Assembly: GCA_934047225.1 (NCBI GenBank)
Contig: OW203987.1
Span: 3,871,501-3,935,500, forward strand
Source of the DNA: Ypsolopha sequella
Lineage: Eukaryota > Arthropoda > Insecta > Lepidoptera > Ypsolophidae
Direction: 5' to 3'
DNA length: 64,000 nucleotides
The notes beneath the pieces were generated by a model. It did not search any database and had not been told where the DNA came from. It saw nothing but the letters and a program-made list of their open reading frames with translations. Positions 52,528 to 63,687 of the stretch are shown piece after piece; within the stretch, counting starts at the first letter, position 1, and each line of letters opens with the position of its first letter. Made by a program: the position numbers and the translations under genes.

Positions 52528-55500
52528 CATGGCGGCGCAGGAGTACCGCGTCACTGAGGTCAACCAGCTGGCGGAGCGACTCGTGCTCGAGGGACACCCC
52601 GAGCGGGAGACCATCGTGCAGCGGAAGGATGTAAGTCACATATACCAGTTCCAGAAGGACATGGCGGCGCAGAAGTACCGCGTCACTGAGGTCAACCAGC
52701 TGGTGGAGCGGCTCGTGCTCGAGGGACATCACGAGCGAGAGACCGTGACCAACCTCATATAACTTTCTAAGAGCCACATACTTATTCACTTCAAGGATGT
52801 AACTGTTATAATGATACAAAATCAATCAGCACCGTCGTCCTTATTAAGGAGACAGTATCCACAGTATAAACTCCTTACAGAGGACATCTTTTGCCTTACC
52901 AACCAGATTTTATAGCGCTTTATTATCCCAACAGGAGCTGAACGAGGCATGGCAGCGTCTCCGACAGATGGCACTGATGCGTCAGGAGCGCTTGTTCGGC
53001 GCGCACGAGATCCAGCGCTTCAACCGCGATGCTGATGAGACCATCGCCTGGATCTCCGAGAAGGACGTCGTGCTCGGCTCCGATGACTACGGCAGGGATC
53101 TCGCCACTGTGCAAACGCTGCAGGTTAGTGTCTCCGATAGATGGCGCTGATCCAAACATAATGCATATAGGAAATATGAATGGTTTGTTTTGGTTTTGTG
53201 CAGTAATACAATAGTTATTGCCCTATATTACCATTATTTATTATTTATTTTAACGTGTGGCATTAATATAAATTTTACAATATTTAAAAACATATCGATT
53301 GTCATCTATAACGGTATATCCAGGCTTCTTAACTATTCGTCGCGCTATCTGTGTGAGATAATTCAAGTCGTCAGGAGGTATGCAGTGGACTCTCGCAGAC
53401 GATGCGCATATGTTCGACGATTCGGTAACGAAGCGGCGGAAATAAGCGAATTGAGCTCTTCTTCCCAAGCAATGAGGTTCAATTACTATACGTACAGTAC
53501 AAGCGGGTGGTAGAGCTGATGCCGGGCCGACTGTGGAGGTACCACCATCTTATTTGGAGACCCCCTCGAAGTAATTCGGGGGAGAGTAAGAGGACGTCTC
53601 ACAGGCAAAAAAACTAGGAGGCCCACCATGCCTGGGACCGATGGATGGCGGTATATCCATCCTTATATGGAACAGACTGGTGCGAGGGTTCTGGCACCAC
53701 GCTCACCAACCCGTCTGCCCAGCGTGTGTGAGTATGGGCAATTCTTCCAGGATGATCGCCGGGAGTGGCAAAGACCTGGAAAGTCTTATGTCCAACAGTG
53801 GACGAACTAGTCTGATGGATGGATGGATGGATGGACAGTTCAAGTTCCCTATCTGTTAACTATGATGCCGCAATAAGAACCGTCAAATTTCATACATACC
53901 CGATTAACGTTGATGTAGCTCATTTATTTAAGTATTATTGATGTGTCAATATAGCGCAAGCACGAGGGCGTAGAGCGCGACCTGGCCGCTCTAGAAGACA
54001 AGGTGTCGACTCTGTCAGCGGAGGCCGACCGTCTGGCAGGCATCCACGCCGACCACGCGCCCGCCATACACTCCAAGCGAGGGGAGATCGCCGCCGCCTG
54101 GCAGAAGCTGGTGCAGAAGGCCAAGGTATGTTGCTACTTGATGAAGGGGTTTGTTGTTAAGTTAAATTGATGGTTAGATTTCATTCTTAAAATGTGGAGG
54201 GAACGTTCGACAAATCAGCTAGGGATGTCTATGTTGCATGAGAAACCTACACAGTAAAAATTTCACGTCCCTAGGTCCGGCTGTTTGGTCTATGCTTTGA
54301 TAGAGTTGGGTTTAATAAATACAAAGTGAAATTTAGAATCTTTGTTATTTCCTTAAACAAATGGTACAGGCTGAAAACATTCTTTATTCTTTATTGCACA
54401 AAAAACTCAAATAATATAACACACACATGAATAAAAATTTGTACAAGGATGAGCTTATTTCTACAGAAATTTCTTCCAGCCAACCTTCAATGTGATGAAA
54501 AGGTAGTGAGAATGGTGGGCAAGTAATTGTGCACAACTTCAAAAACAGAAAACTTAATAGAAAAAAAAAGACATTTTATGAATAAGCAATAATACATGCA
54601 AATATACATATACTTTTACATATTTTTGTTAACTTTTTTAAATATGTTTAACTTGTCACTAACAGTGGAAACTTTTATTTGTCCTTTTTTAAACTAATGT
54701 AATGTACTATGTTGTTAGAAGTGCTGTTAGTTTTCTCAAAATGTAATAAATCAATAAATATAATTATATCCAATAAATAAACAATACCTAATTATTCAAA
54801 ATAATACAATAGACATAACATAACATATAACTTACTCTCTCAAAATATTGCTAATCATATGAACGGTATCATCCTGTAGGAGCGTCGCACGGAGCTGGAG
54901 TCGTCGCACTTGCTACACCGGTTCCTCGCTGACTACCGCGACCTGATCTCGTGGGTGAGCGATATCAAGGCGCTCATCGCCGCCGACGACCTCGCCAAGG
55001 ACGTGCCCGGCGCAGAGGCCTTGCTCGAGAGACACCAGGAACATAAGGTTCGTGATAAACTTCACCACCGTGTTTGTAATGAGGGAATGGTTAGAATGAG
55101 AGAGAGGAAATAAGGATATCATTTTAATTTTATTATCAGTATTAAGAATAACACGTACAGACCTCTCACGTACAGAGGTGGACATATAATTAGAAACACT
55201 TGCGACGTATTTCATATTATACAAGGCACATTGCCGTAAAATTTTCGTTTTTGGAAATAAAACAACATAATGCATAGAATACGTTCAACAACTTATAATT
55301 CATTAAAAAACAAATAAATATCCAAGTTTACAACTACCATTTAGATATTTAGTTACGTACAAACAACTAAACGACATTTGTAGTACCATCCGTCATGGAC
55401 AAGTAATTAGAAACAATAAAGAAATGAGGTAAAAATCAAAGTTATTAACGTGTTCACGTCATCAGTTTCAAATTATTTATATAAAATTATGTTTCGTTTA

Positions 55501-58500
55501 CTAAATTTCTTAAAAATTAATATTTAGTTGCATAGCCTTTGTTATTAATGACGGCTCTGCAACGACGTGGCATTGATTCAAGTAATTTCATACATTTATC
55601 GAGTGGGATCGAGTTCCATGCTTCAACAAAGGCTTCGTAAAGTTCATTTTGCCTGGAATTACGTTTAACGGAGACATTTTTTAACGACGTACCACAAATT
55701 TTCAATAGGATTTAAATCGGGACTATTTGCAGGCCAGTCTAATATGGTAACAGGTTGGTCACTAAGAAAGGATTTAACACTGCGGGCCGTCTGTTTTGGG
55801 TCGTTATCGTGCTGAAAGATCCAGGTCACAGGCAAATGGTCGTCGGTGTAGGGAATCATTGTCTCTTCTAAGATGTTTTTGTATTGAAATTGATCCATTA
55901 TACCTTCAATCTTACGGACGGGTCCAATTCCGCAACCAGAAAAACATCCCCATACTTTAATGTTACCACCGCCGTGTTTGACTATGCTCCTCGTGTATTT
56001 ATAATCAAAGGCATGGTTTATTGGACGTCAAACGTAGCGTTTGCCGTCTGAATTCACCATATTTATTTTTGTTTCATCCGAGAATAACACTTTTTTCCAT
56101 TCTTGTACGGTCCAGTTAAGATAGTTCTTTGCAAATAATAATCACTTCTCTCGGTGTTGCTTGGTAAGTAGCGGTACCTTTCGAGAACCCTCCCGAACAA
56201 TTTAGCTTCCACTAATCTGCGGCGTACCAGTTTCGAGGAAATGTTCCTTGGGTCATCAGGTGAAAAAACTTCATTTCTAATCTAGAGGAGCCTTTAAACG
56301 GGTCTTGTTTAGTTACACGTATTATTTGCAAATCTTCCCGAGGAGACGATTTCCTTGGACGAGCCTTTCTAAAAACAATTTAAGTAGTTCCGTTTCTTTT
56401 ATAATGAGCAATAGCGTTGAAAACTTTCTTCACAATTCACATTCTGGATGACTATCAATTCTTCTATAAGTCCACTTTCGATCTAAATGTAATTTAACAA
56501 TTAATTGCCTAGTTGACTCGTCACAACTCTTATTTTTACCCATTTTTAACAAAACTTATTATTCACGTAATTCCGAATTGACGTTTAATTGCCGCCGAAA
56601 CTACAGAAAAAGCGTAGAAAGAGGTTTCTTTTTTAAATTTCAAAAATGGAACGAACCATGGATCCTGTTTCTAATTAGCTGTCCAAGCGGCCCGTAATAG
56701 AAATTCAACTATCATGATATTTAAACTTTTTTAATAATTAAAGATAGAAAAGATTTTTTTTTTTTATATTTTATGAGTTTTTTAACTCATTGGCTATATT
56801 CTGGCATGGTTAATAGTGATTTAGTCTATATATTTTTTACTCATAACAATAGTTCATTCTGTGCTTACCTACCTTTTATGTACTGTTTCTAATTATATGT
56901 CCACCACTGTATATATTATAACGTCTTTCAACTTAAATGGAAAGTAATTTAGCAGGTGATTCAATATCGTTAATACATCACATTACACTGCAAAGCACTT
57001 TTTATTGCTCGAACTTTTTTTTCACTTCTCAGTACAAAGTGGTCCGATCAGCTGACTCAGTTTGTATGGACAAGTGAAGAAAAAGTTCGCGCAAAAAAAG
57101 TACTTTTCAGTGGAATGTGATGTATTAACGATATTGAATCACCTCCTAAATTACTTTCCATTTAAATTGAAAGACCTTATATAATGCGTATACAACGTGA
57201 AATTTAAGTCATTTTGCTAACGAAAACTGGTGATAGTATTCGTCCATATGAACAACTTTTACTATGAAACCAACCCTGAAATCGTGAAAAAAAAAATCAG
57301 CTGTTTCATACATTTGGGTCGAGTAGGTATTTAACTTTTCTATGGAACAGCTAATATTTTTTTTTTACGATTTCAGGTTTGGCTCAATATTAAAAGTTGT
57401 TTTCATGGACAAGTACTATGATCAGTTTTCGTTAACAAAGTGACTTAAATATCACGTTGTATAAATCTGCGTAAGTTTTCGTTTTCCCGAAAAAAGCCGA
57501 ATCATAAAAGAGCCCTAAACATTGCACTAGCATTTAAAAACTTATTAGAGAGAGAAAATGAGTCAAAGTCATTTTAGAACACGTGGAATCTTTCAGTTGT
57601 GTACAGCCGACGGAACGTGCACTATCGGTCATGGATTTTATAAAAGGAGTTTTGAAATACAACCATTGTCGTGAACTTTCATTAAAATAAATATTTTGAG
57701 AGGTGCACGCCAACAAAACCAGCTGGTCACCATTGTACGCGAAGGGATCCCTGTCGAACAAGGATGAGAAGGAAAAAAATTACAACTAAGTCTAAACTGT
57801 ATTTTATTTTGTGTGGGAATATTTGACTTCAATGACGATATTTGTAGCGACCAAATTTGTTTTCAAACATTTAAATTTCATAACATATTTTTGAAATTCA
57901 GTATTCGTCAATGAAAAGTGGAAGCATGCCTTTTTAAAACACTGAAACAGGTATGACACAAAGTTCATGTATAGGTACATATAGCAGCTATTATTTTTAT
58001 ACGTTTAATTGATATGCGGTATCTGCAGGGCGAGATGGACGCGCGCGAGGACGTGATCCGCGCATGCGCTACGGCCGGCGAGCAGCTCGTGGACAGCGGC
58101 CACCGCGCTTCATCGGAAGTGTCTTCAGCGCTCGAGAACCTGCAGAAGGAGAGCTCAGCGCTGCAGCAGCTGTGGGAGCAGCGGCGCGTGCTGTACCTAC
58201 AGTGCATGGATCTGCAGCTGTTCTACAGGGACACCGAGCAGGCTGACGCGTGGATGCACAAGCAAGAGGTGAGAGAGATGGATGTGCTCTATACTATAGC
58301 TGTAAATGATATTTTTTCAAATTTTTAAATTCCTTTTAATTATGCATGGATAGTCTTAGGAAACGCTAAGAAAAACAAATACATGGAGTCGTCATCAGAC
58401 GATAAAAAAAATTTGATACAGAAATACATTTAAGATTGTCATATATTTGTGATCAAAGTGCACTGTCAATTCGGTTTTTGTATTTGTATAAAATACTAAT

Positions 58501-61500
58501 TATTGTATTTGAATAAAACACTATTATTTTATTTACAGCGTTATGTAAGTTTGAAATCTAAAAATAACTAAAATAGCTCTTGTAAGTTAAATTTAGAAAT
58601 TTACCGTCAAGTAAATGCTTATAGAAAAAGTATGTCTGTGCGTCCGCGCCGTTTCTAAAGAATTGCGATGTTTTTGCAGATTTAGACATGAACTTGAAAA
58701 AATGATAGAGAACTGTATTTTCAAGTAGGCACAAATATTGATCATTCGATTTTTGAACGTTGCTCCGCTGTCCGTAGGCTTTCCTTGCGAACGAGGACGT
58801 AGGAGACTCCCTGGACTCTGTGGAGGCGCTCCTGAAGAAGCACGAGGACTTCGAGAAGTCGCTGGCGGCGCAGGAGGAGAAGATTAAGGCGCTAGACGAG
58901 TTCGCGACCAAGCTCATCGAGGGACAGCACTACGCGGCTGATGACGTCGCGCAGAGAAGGGAGATGGTGCGTTGATGTTATTTAGAGTTCCGTATCTCAT
59001 CATGGAGGAACGGAAGCCTTAATAGGGTCACTTTGTTGTCCGTCTGTCTGTATGTGAAGGCCCTTTTTCTTAAGAACGGGTTGAGGTATCAATATAAGTT
59101 TATGCCTTTAAATGAATCTACATTATATTATGTATCCTCACTTTAGTCGTCCATATACTAAAAATTGTTTTTTTATAAATTCATTATATATACAAGGTGA
59201 CTTTTTGATCATCGTCCAAATTCATACTGGAGGTTTGATAAGTGATCAGCATCATAAATCAATAACAGTTTTTGTGAAATTCGTACAATGAAATTTCGAC
59301 TTCCCATAGTAATTCACTCCCAGTCCTGAGTGAATCACTATGGGGAGTCGAAATTTCATTTTATGAATTTTATAAAAATCGTTATTGGTTCATGATGCTG
59401 ATCACTTACCAAGGCTCAAGTATGAATTTGGACGATGTTCACAAATTTACCTTGTATATTCATTATATTTATTTGGAATTTATAAAGAAACAGTGGCTAA
59501 GTTGGTGGAAAGCCAGACTTTCAAAAGGCCAGGATTGAATTCCTGCCACCAGGACCTGCACCATTTAGTTTCCCCGTTTATTTACCACTTGGAGCTTGAA
59601 CGATGAAGAAAAACACCGGTAACCTTTTCAGGGAGAAAAACATGTTTGTGTAGCTGAAGTACGGCGATAGCCTCATACCCTAATATAAATATCGTTGAAA
59701 AGTGGGTGTACGAATACCTCTAATACCTACTCGAGTATATATGTCATGTCGATATTTACAGTTCTGTTATTGAATAATGCAATTTAATTATAGCTCCTAG
59801 AGCGTCGTGCCGCCTTGCTGGAGAAGTCAAACCAACGTCGTGCTCTGTTGGAAGACGCCTACAAGTACCAGGCGTTCGAGCGGGATTGTGACGAAACCAA
59901 GAGTAAGTTGTTGAATTAATAATTAATGTTTGCAATCTGAAAGTACATTCATGTACATTTATTATTTTATTTATGTAGTTTTACTTAATTAAAAGTTAAT
60001 AATGTAGCCGATTTTGAAGGCTTTAATTTTAGTTTTAGTGCTGCCAAAACTAAAATTATTCCAATGTAATTTCACTCATGTTCCTTACATTTAAGAGCTA
60101 TTTTGCAATAAAGAAAATTTCGTTTTGACATAACTAAAACTAAAATTAAAGCCTTCAAAATCGGCTTTAATATAAAGGTAAAAATGAAAATTTAACTCAA
60201 GATATATTTCGGGCCCCAGTTGAGAATCTCAATTGAGATCTCAATTGAGATTTTTTAATGTAACAACACATTAAAAATCTTATAAAAAAGAGACAAATAT
60301 ATATTTATCATAAAGTTTATTCGCAAATGCGACACTATATTATTTTATTACATATATTTTTATAAGATTAAATTGGACTTGTAAAAGGTGTATTATGTAT
60401 ACCTACTTTATTCATTTTGAACTATTCGAATTTGAAAGTTGGATTTGTTATACAAGGTGAAATTTAATCAACCGACCGAATTCATAGTGGAGACTCGGTT
60501 AGTGATCAGAAACAAGATTCAATGACCCTTTATTTCGAAACCATGAAAATTGGGCCGAAATGAGCCGAAATATATAAGGTCTTTCAATTTAAATGGAAAA
60601 TAATTTAGGAGATGATTCAGTATCGTTAATACATTACATTCCACTGCAAAGTACTTTTTTTTGCGCAAACTTTTTCTTCACTTGTCCATACAAACTGAGT
60701 CAGCTGATCGGACCATTTTGTAGTGAGAAGTGAAAAAAAAGTTCGCGCAAAAAAATGTACTTTGCAGTGGAATGTGATGTATTAACGATACTGAATCACC
60801 TCCTAAATTACTTTCAATTTAAATTGAAAGACCTTATATATTTCGGCTCATTTCGGCCCAATTTTCATGGTTTCGAAATAAAGGGTCATTGAATCTTGTT
60901 TCTGATCACTAACCGAGTCTCCACTATTAATTCGGGCGGTTGATTAAATTTCACCTTGTATAACAAATCCAACTTTCAAATTCGAATAGTTCAAAATGAA
61001 TAAAGTAGGTATACATAATACACCTTTTACGAGTTCAATTTAATCTTATAAAAATATATGTAAAAAAATAATAAATGTACATGAAAAACGGCAGTTTCAT
61101 ATGTAATGACCTAATATTTGATAATGACCATAAAGTAATGCCCCAGTGTTTGGTCTCAGGCTGGATCAACGAGAAGCTGAAGTTCGCGACCGACGACTCG
61201 TACCTGGACCCCACTAACCTGAACGGCAAGGTGCAGAAGCAGCAGAACTTCGAGCAGGAGCTGCTCGCCAACAAGCCGCGCGTCGACGAGATCGCCGTGC
61301 TGGGCGCCGCGCTGCTCGACCAGGAACACTTCGCTAAACGTTAGTATACTGGGACTCCAGGGGATCCTGGTGGCCTATGGCCTCTTCTCATGTTTTTTTT
61401 TTCATTTTTTTTTTATGAGAAACAAAACGTCGTATACATTTATATATATATAACTTAAATAATAAACAAAAAGACTACATGTTTCATAAATCATTACTTA

Positions 61501-63687
61501 AAGAAAAAAAATAAATTGAACACTTAGCTTTAGGAGCTTATTAATTATTATTATTTAATACAGTATTACAGTGTAGTTAAAAATAAACATTATAGGCATT
61601 GACTTAAGGTTTTATTTTAATTATGCTAAGTACTAAACATCATTCGGTCTAGCTATATTGCAAAACATGTATTTGAAAAAAAAAAGGGTTACATTTTAAA
61701 TGATATTATGTATGCATTAGAACAGAATTTCACGAAGCAGTTTTTTATATAGACACAAATTGGATGAAAAATTATTATACCTGTCTACATATGTTACATA
61801 CTATTGTTCGACGACGAAACCCAAAGCAATCGTGCGGTGGGGAGCGCTGCGCTGTGCTGCTCGATCAGGAACACTTCGCTAAACGTAGTCTGCTAGGATT
61901 GTATGGGGTCCTGGTGGCTTAAGTCCTATGTACCTTTGACGAAGGAACCCGGAGCTACAGTGCGGTGGGGAGAGGCGTGGTGCGGGGAACGCTCGAATAA
62001 CTTCAATGAAACGCTAGGCTCGCTGTACTCGAGTGTATTTTCGATCCGCTAATATGCTACGATATACCTGTTCCTTACTTTTCGAAGTGTTTAGTTTTTA
62101 AACGCATACCCTCTTATTTCATTTAACAGGTCCTTATACAATTGCAAATTAAGTTTTGAAGGCATTTGGCTGCTGCCTGAAACACCGGTCTAGAGTGCTC
62201 TAGCACCTAGTTCGGGCACAGACGTAATTACTGGCAACTTGTTTAATGTAACTTGTTTTTAAGTAATCATGTACAATCAAGCACTGTTATATGATAATTT
62301 GATTTAAATAAACTTATTATTATAAAACTTATTATTTAACACTTGCGTTGAAACATGTGAGGAATTTTGTATTCTCCCATAGAAGACACAATTTGAAATT
62401 ATGACGTCCGCTTTTTTTTTAACATTAATTTATAGTAACTGTTTTATGATAGGAGTTTAAATTTTATTTATCGAATCGATGACAAGTTGATAGTTTGAAA
62501 AAAAAGATAATCTTCGCCTTCTACTTATTCGTTGTTCCTCATCTGTGAGTTGGTTGCAGCACAAATCGAGTCCCGTCTCGGCGAGCTGGCCGGTCTGTGG
62601 GAGCGTCTGACCGCCGCGTCCGAGCTGAAGGGAGAGAAGCTGCAGGAGGCGTCGCAGCAGCAGCAGTACAACCGAGCTGTCGAGGACATCGAGCTGTGGC
62701 TCAGCGAGGTCGAGGGGCAGCTGCTCAGCGAGGACTATGGCAAGGTAATTACTATCACATGGCATTAACCTGGTGCCTTTGGCTTGTCGTCACCGTAATG
62801 ACGAAACGATGCCGGCCAGCGATTCGTCGTGTCCCGGCATGACGTCATGACGTCGAAGCTGTAAAAGGGAGTCATTCGTCCGTTACTAACTCCCGTAGAC
62901 TTTGCTAAAGTCCAGGGATAGACAAACACCTCGCCTGTTTTTGGGTGGGCGCACTTCACCCTAGTCTCCAGGCGTAAACATAAAAAAAACGATGATATAA
63001 TGATCGAGAGGAAAACATGCCTAAAAGATGTAGTCACTGCATAGAAAAAATAAATGCATCTTTGGCTTAGCTATTGACAGACTAGAGACGAAAGATATGC
63101 ATATATATGGAGCGCAAGTGAAATGTAGAGTTCAACCGGGGTGCTCTAGAAGGATGTATGCCGACCAAATTGTATAGTTATGACGATGGACTAAGTTGAA
63201 GCCTTCTAAAATAGAAAGGCTTGTATGACTTGATTGATGAATGTCTACTCTAGGTTGCGAAATCGGTGTGTCAGAATCATACCAGATTAGCCCTGCAGGA
63301 AATATATATACCTATATATAATAATAATAATAATAATCTTTATTTCAAACCATTGGTCCATATTTTAAATTACAAGATAAGATTTTAAAAATAAAACTAA
63401 AACTAATTACACAATTTATTCCAACAAATCGTAACATAACTTAACATTAAGGTATGTGCGCCATAGGTTTATATAAGCCTAGTTATATACTTATGTGTAT
63501 GAATCGAGTCATCCAACAATATTTTGTTCGTCAGGACTTGACCAGTGTCCAGAACTTACAAAAGAAGCACGCGCTCCTGGAAGCGGACGTGGGCTCGCAC
63601 GCCGAACGTATCGACGCCATCCGGCAGCAGGCGGACCAGTTCATCGAGAAGGATCACTTCGACGCGAGCAACATTCAGGCCAAGCGC
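50507..63687 (+). CDS. alpha-Spec: alpha-Spectrin, 5' part of gene (13 coding exons, continues past window)
   Basis: alpha-Spectrin pairs with beta-spectrins to form the actin-crosslinked skeleton under the plasma membrane. The thirteen exons total 2289 nt (763 residues), all GT-AG with consistent phases, against roughly 2400 residues for the whole protein. It starts MEQIPPPKEVKILETAEDIQ, the conserved N-terminus, followed by the partial helix used for tetramer formation and then successive triple-helical spectrin repeats of about 106 residues. Signatures include RRFQYFKRDADELESWIQEK, DLQLFYRDTEQADAW and FERDCDETK. Codons in the exons are GC-rich against AT-rich introns. The SH3, later repeats and EF hands are beyond the right edge. 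Confidence 0.96.
51190..51363 (+). CDS. alpha-Spec: alpha-Spectrin coding exon 2
   Basis: 58 codons, phase 0; acceptor CTCGCCCAG. Tetramer-site helix and start of repeat 1, with RRFQYFKRDADELESWI and SYKDPTNLQ. Confidence 0.95.
51629..51895 (+). CDS. alpha-Spec: alpha-Spectrin coding exon 3
   Basis: 89 codons, phase 0; acceptor GTCCCGCAG, donor GTTGGT. AKIQKHQAFEAEVAAHSNA to FLRHCDEVMFWIHDK. Confidence 0.95.
52442..52630 (+). CDS. alpha-Spec: alpha-Spectrin coding exon 4
   Basis: 63 codons, phase 0; acceptor TTGTCTAG, donor GTAAGT. LEHVEVLQRKFDEFQKDMAA and ERLVLEGHPERETIV. A 132-bp-offset partial copy follows directly in the intron. Confidence 0.95.
52648..52755 (+). pseudogene. Partial copy of alpha-Spectrin exon 4
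   Basis: Repeats 52516-52620 at an offset of 132 bp (FQKDMAAQKYRVTEVNQL, ERLVLEGHHERE). It begins about 17 bp after the exon 4 donor and lacks the end of the exon and a donor. The offset is a multiple of three, so reading through the donor stays in frame into the copy and reaches TAA at 52760. Confidence 0.88.
52935..53123 (+). CDS. alpha-Spec: alpha-Spectrin coding exon 5
   Basis: 63 codons, phase 0; acceptor CCAACAG, donor GTTAGT. ERLFGAHEIQRFNRDADETI and SDDYGRDLATVQTLQ. Confidence 0.95.
53507..53835 (+). repeat. SINE-like element, uninterrupted copy
   Basis: Homologue of the split copy at 10340-11165, from GAGCTGATGCCGGG to ACAGTGGACGAACTAGTCTG and a (GATG)n tail. Confidence 0.8.
53955..54125 (+). 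CDS. alpha-Spec: alpha-Spectrin coding exon 6
   Basis: 57 codons, phase 0; acceptor AATATAG, donor GTATGT. RKHEGVERDLAALEDKVSTL. Confidence 0.94.
54126..54879. other. alpha-Spectrin intron 6
   Basis: AT-rich, nothing recognised beyond a short retro-like AT tail region at 54370-54780. Confidence 0.4.
54880..55047 (+). CDS. alpha-Spec: alpha-Spectrin coding exon 7
   Basis: 56 codons, phase 0; acceptor ATCCTGTAG, donor GTTCGT. LLHRFLADYRDLISWVSDIK and AEALLERHQEHK. Confidence 0.95.
55173..56909 (-). mobile_element. Tc1-like transposon with IR/DR ends, decayed
   Basis: 1737 bp between TA dinucleotides (55171-55172 and 56910-56911). The outer ends CAGAGGTGGACATATAATTA and inverse pair. A second motif, GGACAAGTAATTAGAAACA (55399) and inverse near 56660-56690, lies about 220 bp inside each end. 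Two repeats per end is the IR/DR layout known from Sleeping Beauty-like Tc1 elements. Confidence 0.85.
55517..56543 (-). pseudogene. Broken Tc1-like transposase
   Basis: Starts MGKNKSCDESTRQLIVKL at 56543 and ends RAVINNKGYATKY at 55517. The middle block holds FQHDNDPKQTARSVKSF and DWPANSPDLNPIENLWY, the second aspartate and the glutamate of a D34E catalytic centre. Frameshifts and stops separate the pieces, one of them right after NPIENLW. Confidence 0.88.
56929..57184. repeat. Foldback MITE family D, copy 1
   Basis: GTCTTTCAACTTAAATGGAA and the inverse end at 57177; the centre is GATCAGCTGACTCAG. Copy 2 is inside the palindrome at 60.7 kb. Confidence 0.85.
57251..57406. repeat. Foldback MITE family B, copy 3
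   Basis: The arms GAACAACTTTTACTATGAAA and the decayed inverse TATTAAAAGTTGTTTTC enclose CATACATTTGGGTCGAG. Confidence 0.8.
58029..58268 (+). CDS. alpha-Spec: alpha-Spectrin coding exon 8
   Basis: 80 codons, phase 0; acceptor TATCTGCAG, donor GTGAGA. GEMDAREDVIRACATAGEQL to MDLQLFYRDTEQADAWM. Confidence 0.95.
58778..58966 (+). CDS. alpha-Spec: alpha-Spectrin coding exon 9
   Basis: 63 codons, phase 0; acceptor GTCCGTAG, donor GTGCGT. SLDSVEALLKKHEDFEKSLA and GQHYAADDVAQRREM. Confidence 0.95.
59193..59457. repeat. Foldback element family E
   Basis: ATACAAGGTGACTTTTTGAT and the inverse ACCTTGTAT are the ends; TTCATACTGGAGGTTTGAT near the left matches 17405. Related ends occur in the palindrome at 60.45-60.97 kb. 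Confidence 0.8.
59490..59690 (+). repeat. tRNA-headed SINE copy
   Basis: CAGTGGCTAAGTTGGTGGAAAG head, GGATTGAATTCC box-B-like, then a GATGAAGAAAAACACCGGTAAC core shared with 47.2 kb. Confidence 0.6.
59794..59902 (+). CDS. alpha-Spec: alpha-Spectrin coding exon 10
   Basis: 109 nt, phase 0 in and phase 1 out; acceptor AATTATAG, donor A|GTAAGT. LLERRAALLEKSNQRRALLE and YQAFERDCDETK. Confidence 0.94.
60340..61078. repeat. About 740-bp near-perfect palindrome
   Basis: From the outside in: a retroelement tail (TTACATATATTTTTATAAGA and GACTTGTAAAAGGTGTATTA) and its inverse, a family E end (ATACAAGGTGAAATTTAATC) and its inverse, CGAAACCATGAAAATTGGGC and its inverse, then family D copy 2 (about 60580-60845) at the centre near 60710. 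The outer arms are almost identical over about 235 bp. It ends about 80 bp before alpha-Spectrin exon 11. Confidence 0.9.
61160..61339 (+). CDS. alpha-Spec: alpha-Spectrin coding exon 11
   Basis: 180 nt, phase 1 in and out; acceptor TGGTCTCAG, donor AAAC|GTTAGT. WINEKLKFATDDSYLDPTNL and ALLDQEHFAK. Confidence 0.94.
61850..61925 (+). pseudogene. Partial copy of end of alpha-Spectrin exon 11 with its intron start
   Basis: GCTGCTCGATCAGGAACACT continuing TCGCTAAACGTAG matches the exon end at 61311-61341 with one substitution over about 30 bp, and the match goes on into the intron (GGGGTCCTGGTGG). Offset about 545 bp. Next to it, GTGCGGTGGGGAG is itself repeated at 61832 and 61959. Confidence 0.75.
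62560..62744 (+). CDS. alpha-Spec: alpha-Spectrin coding exon 12
   Basis: 185 nt, phase 1 in and phase 0 out; acceptor GGTTGCAG, donor GTAATT. IESRLGELAGLWERLTAASE and YNRAVEDIELWLSEVEGQLL. Confidence 0.94.
62745..63534. other. alpha-Spectrin intron 12
   Basis: AT-rich; 63310-63350 has (AATA)/(TAA) repeats of a retroelement tail. No gene seen. Confidence 0.4.
63535..63687 (+). CDS. alpha-Spec: alpha-Spectrin coding exon 13 (last in window)
   Basis: 51 codons, phase 0; acceptor TTCGTCAG, donor GTAAGT. DLTSVQNLQKKHALLEADVG and FIEKDHFDASNIQAKR. The next exon is beyond 64000. Confidence 0.94.
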
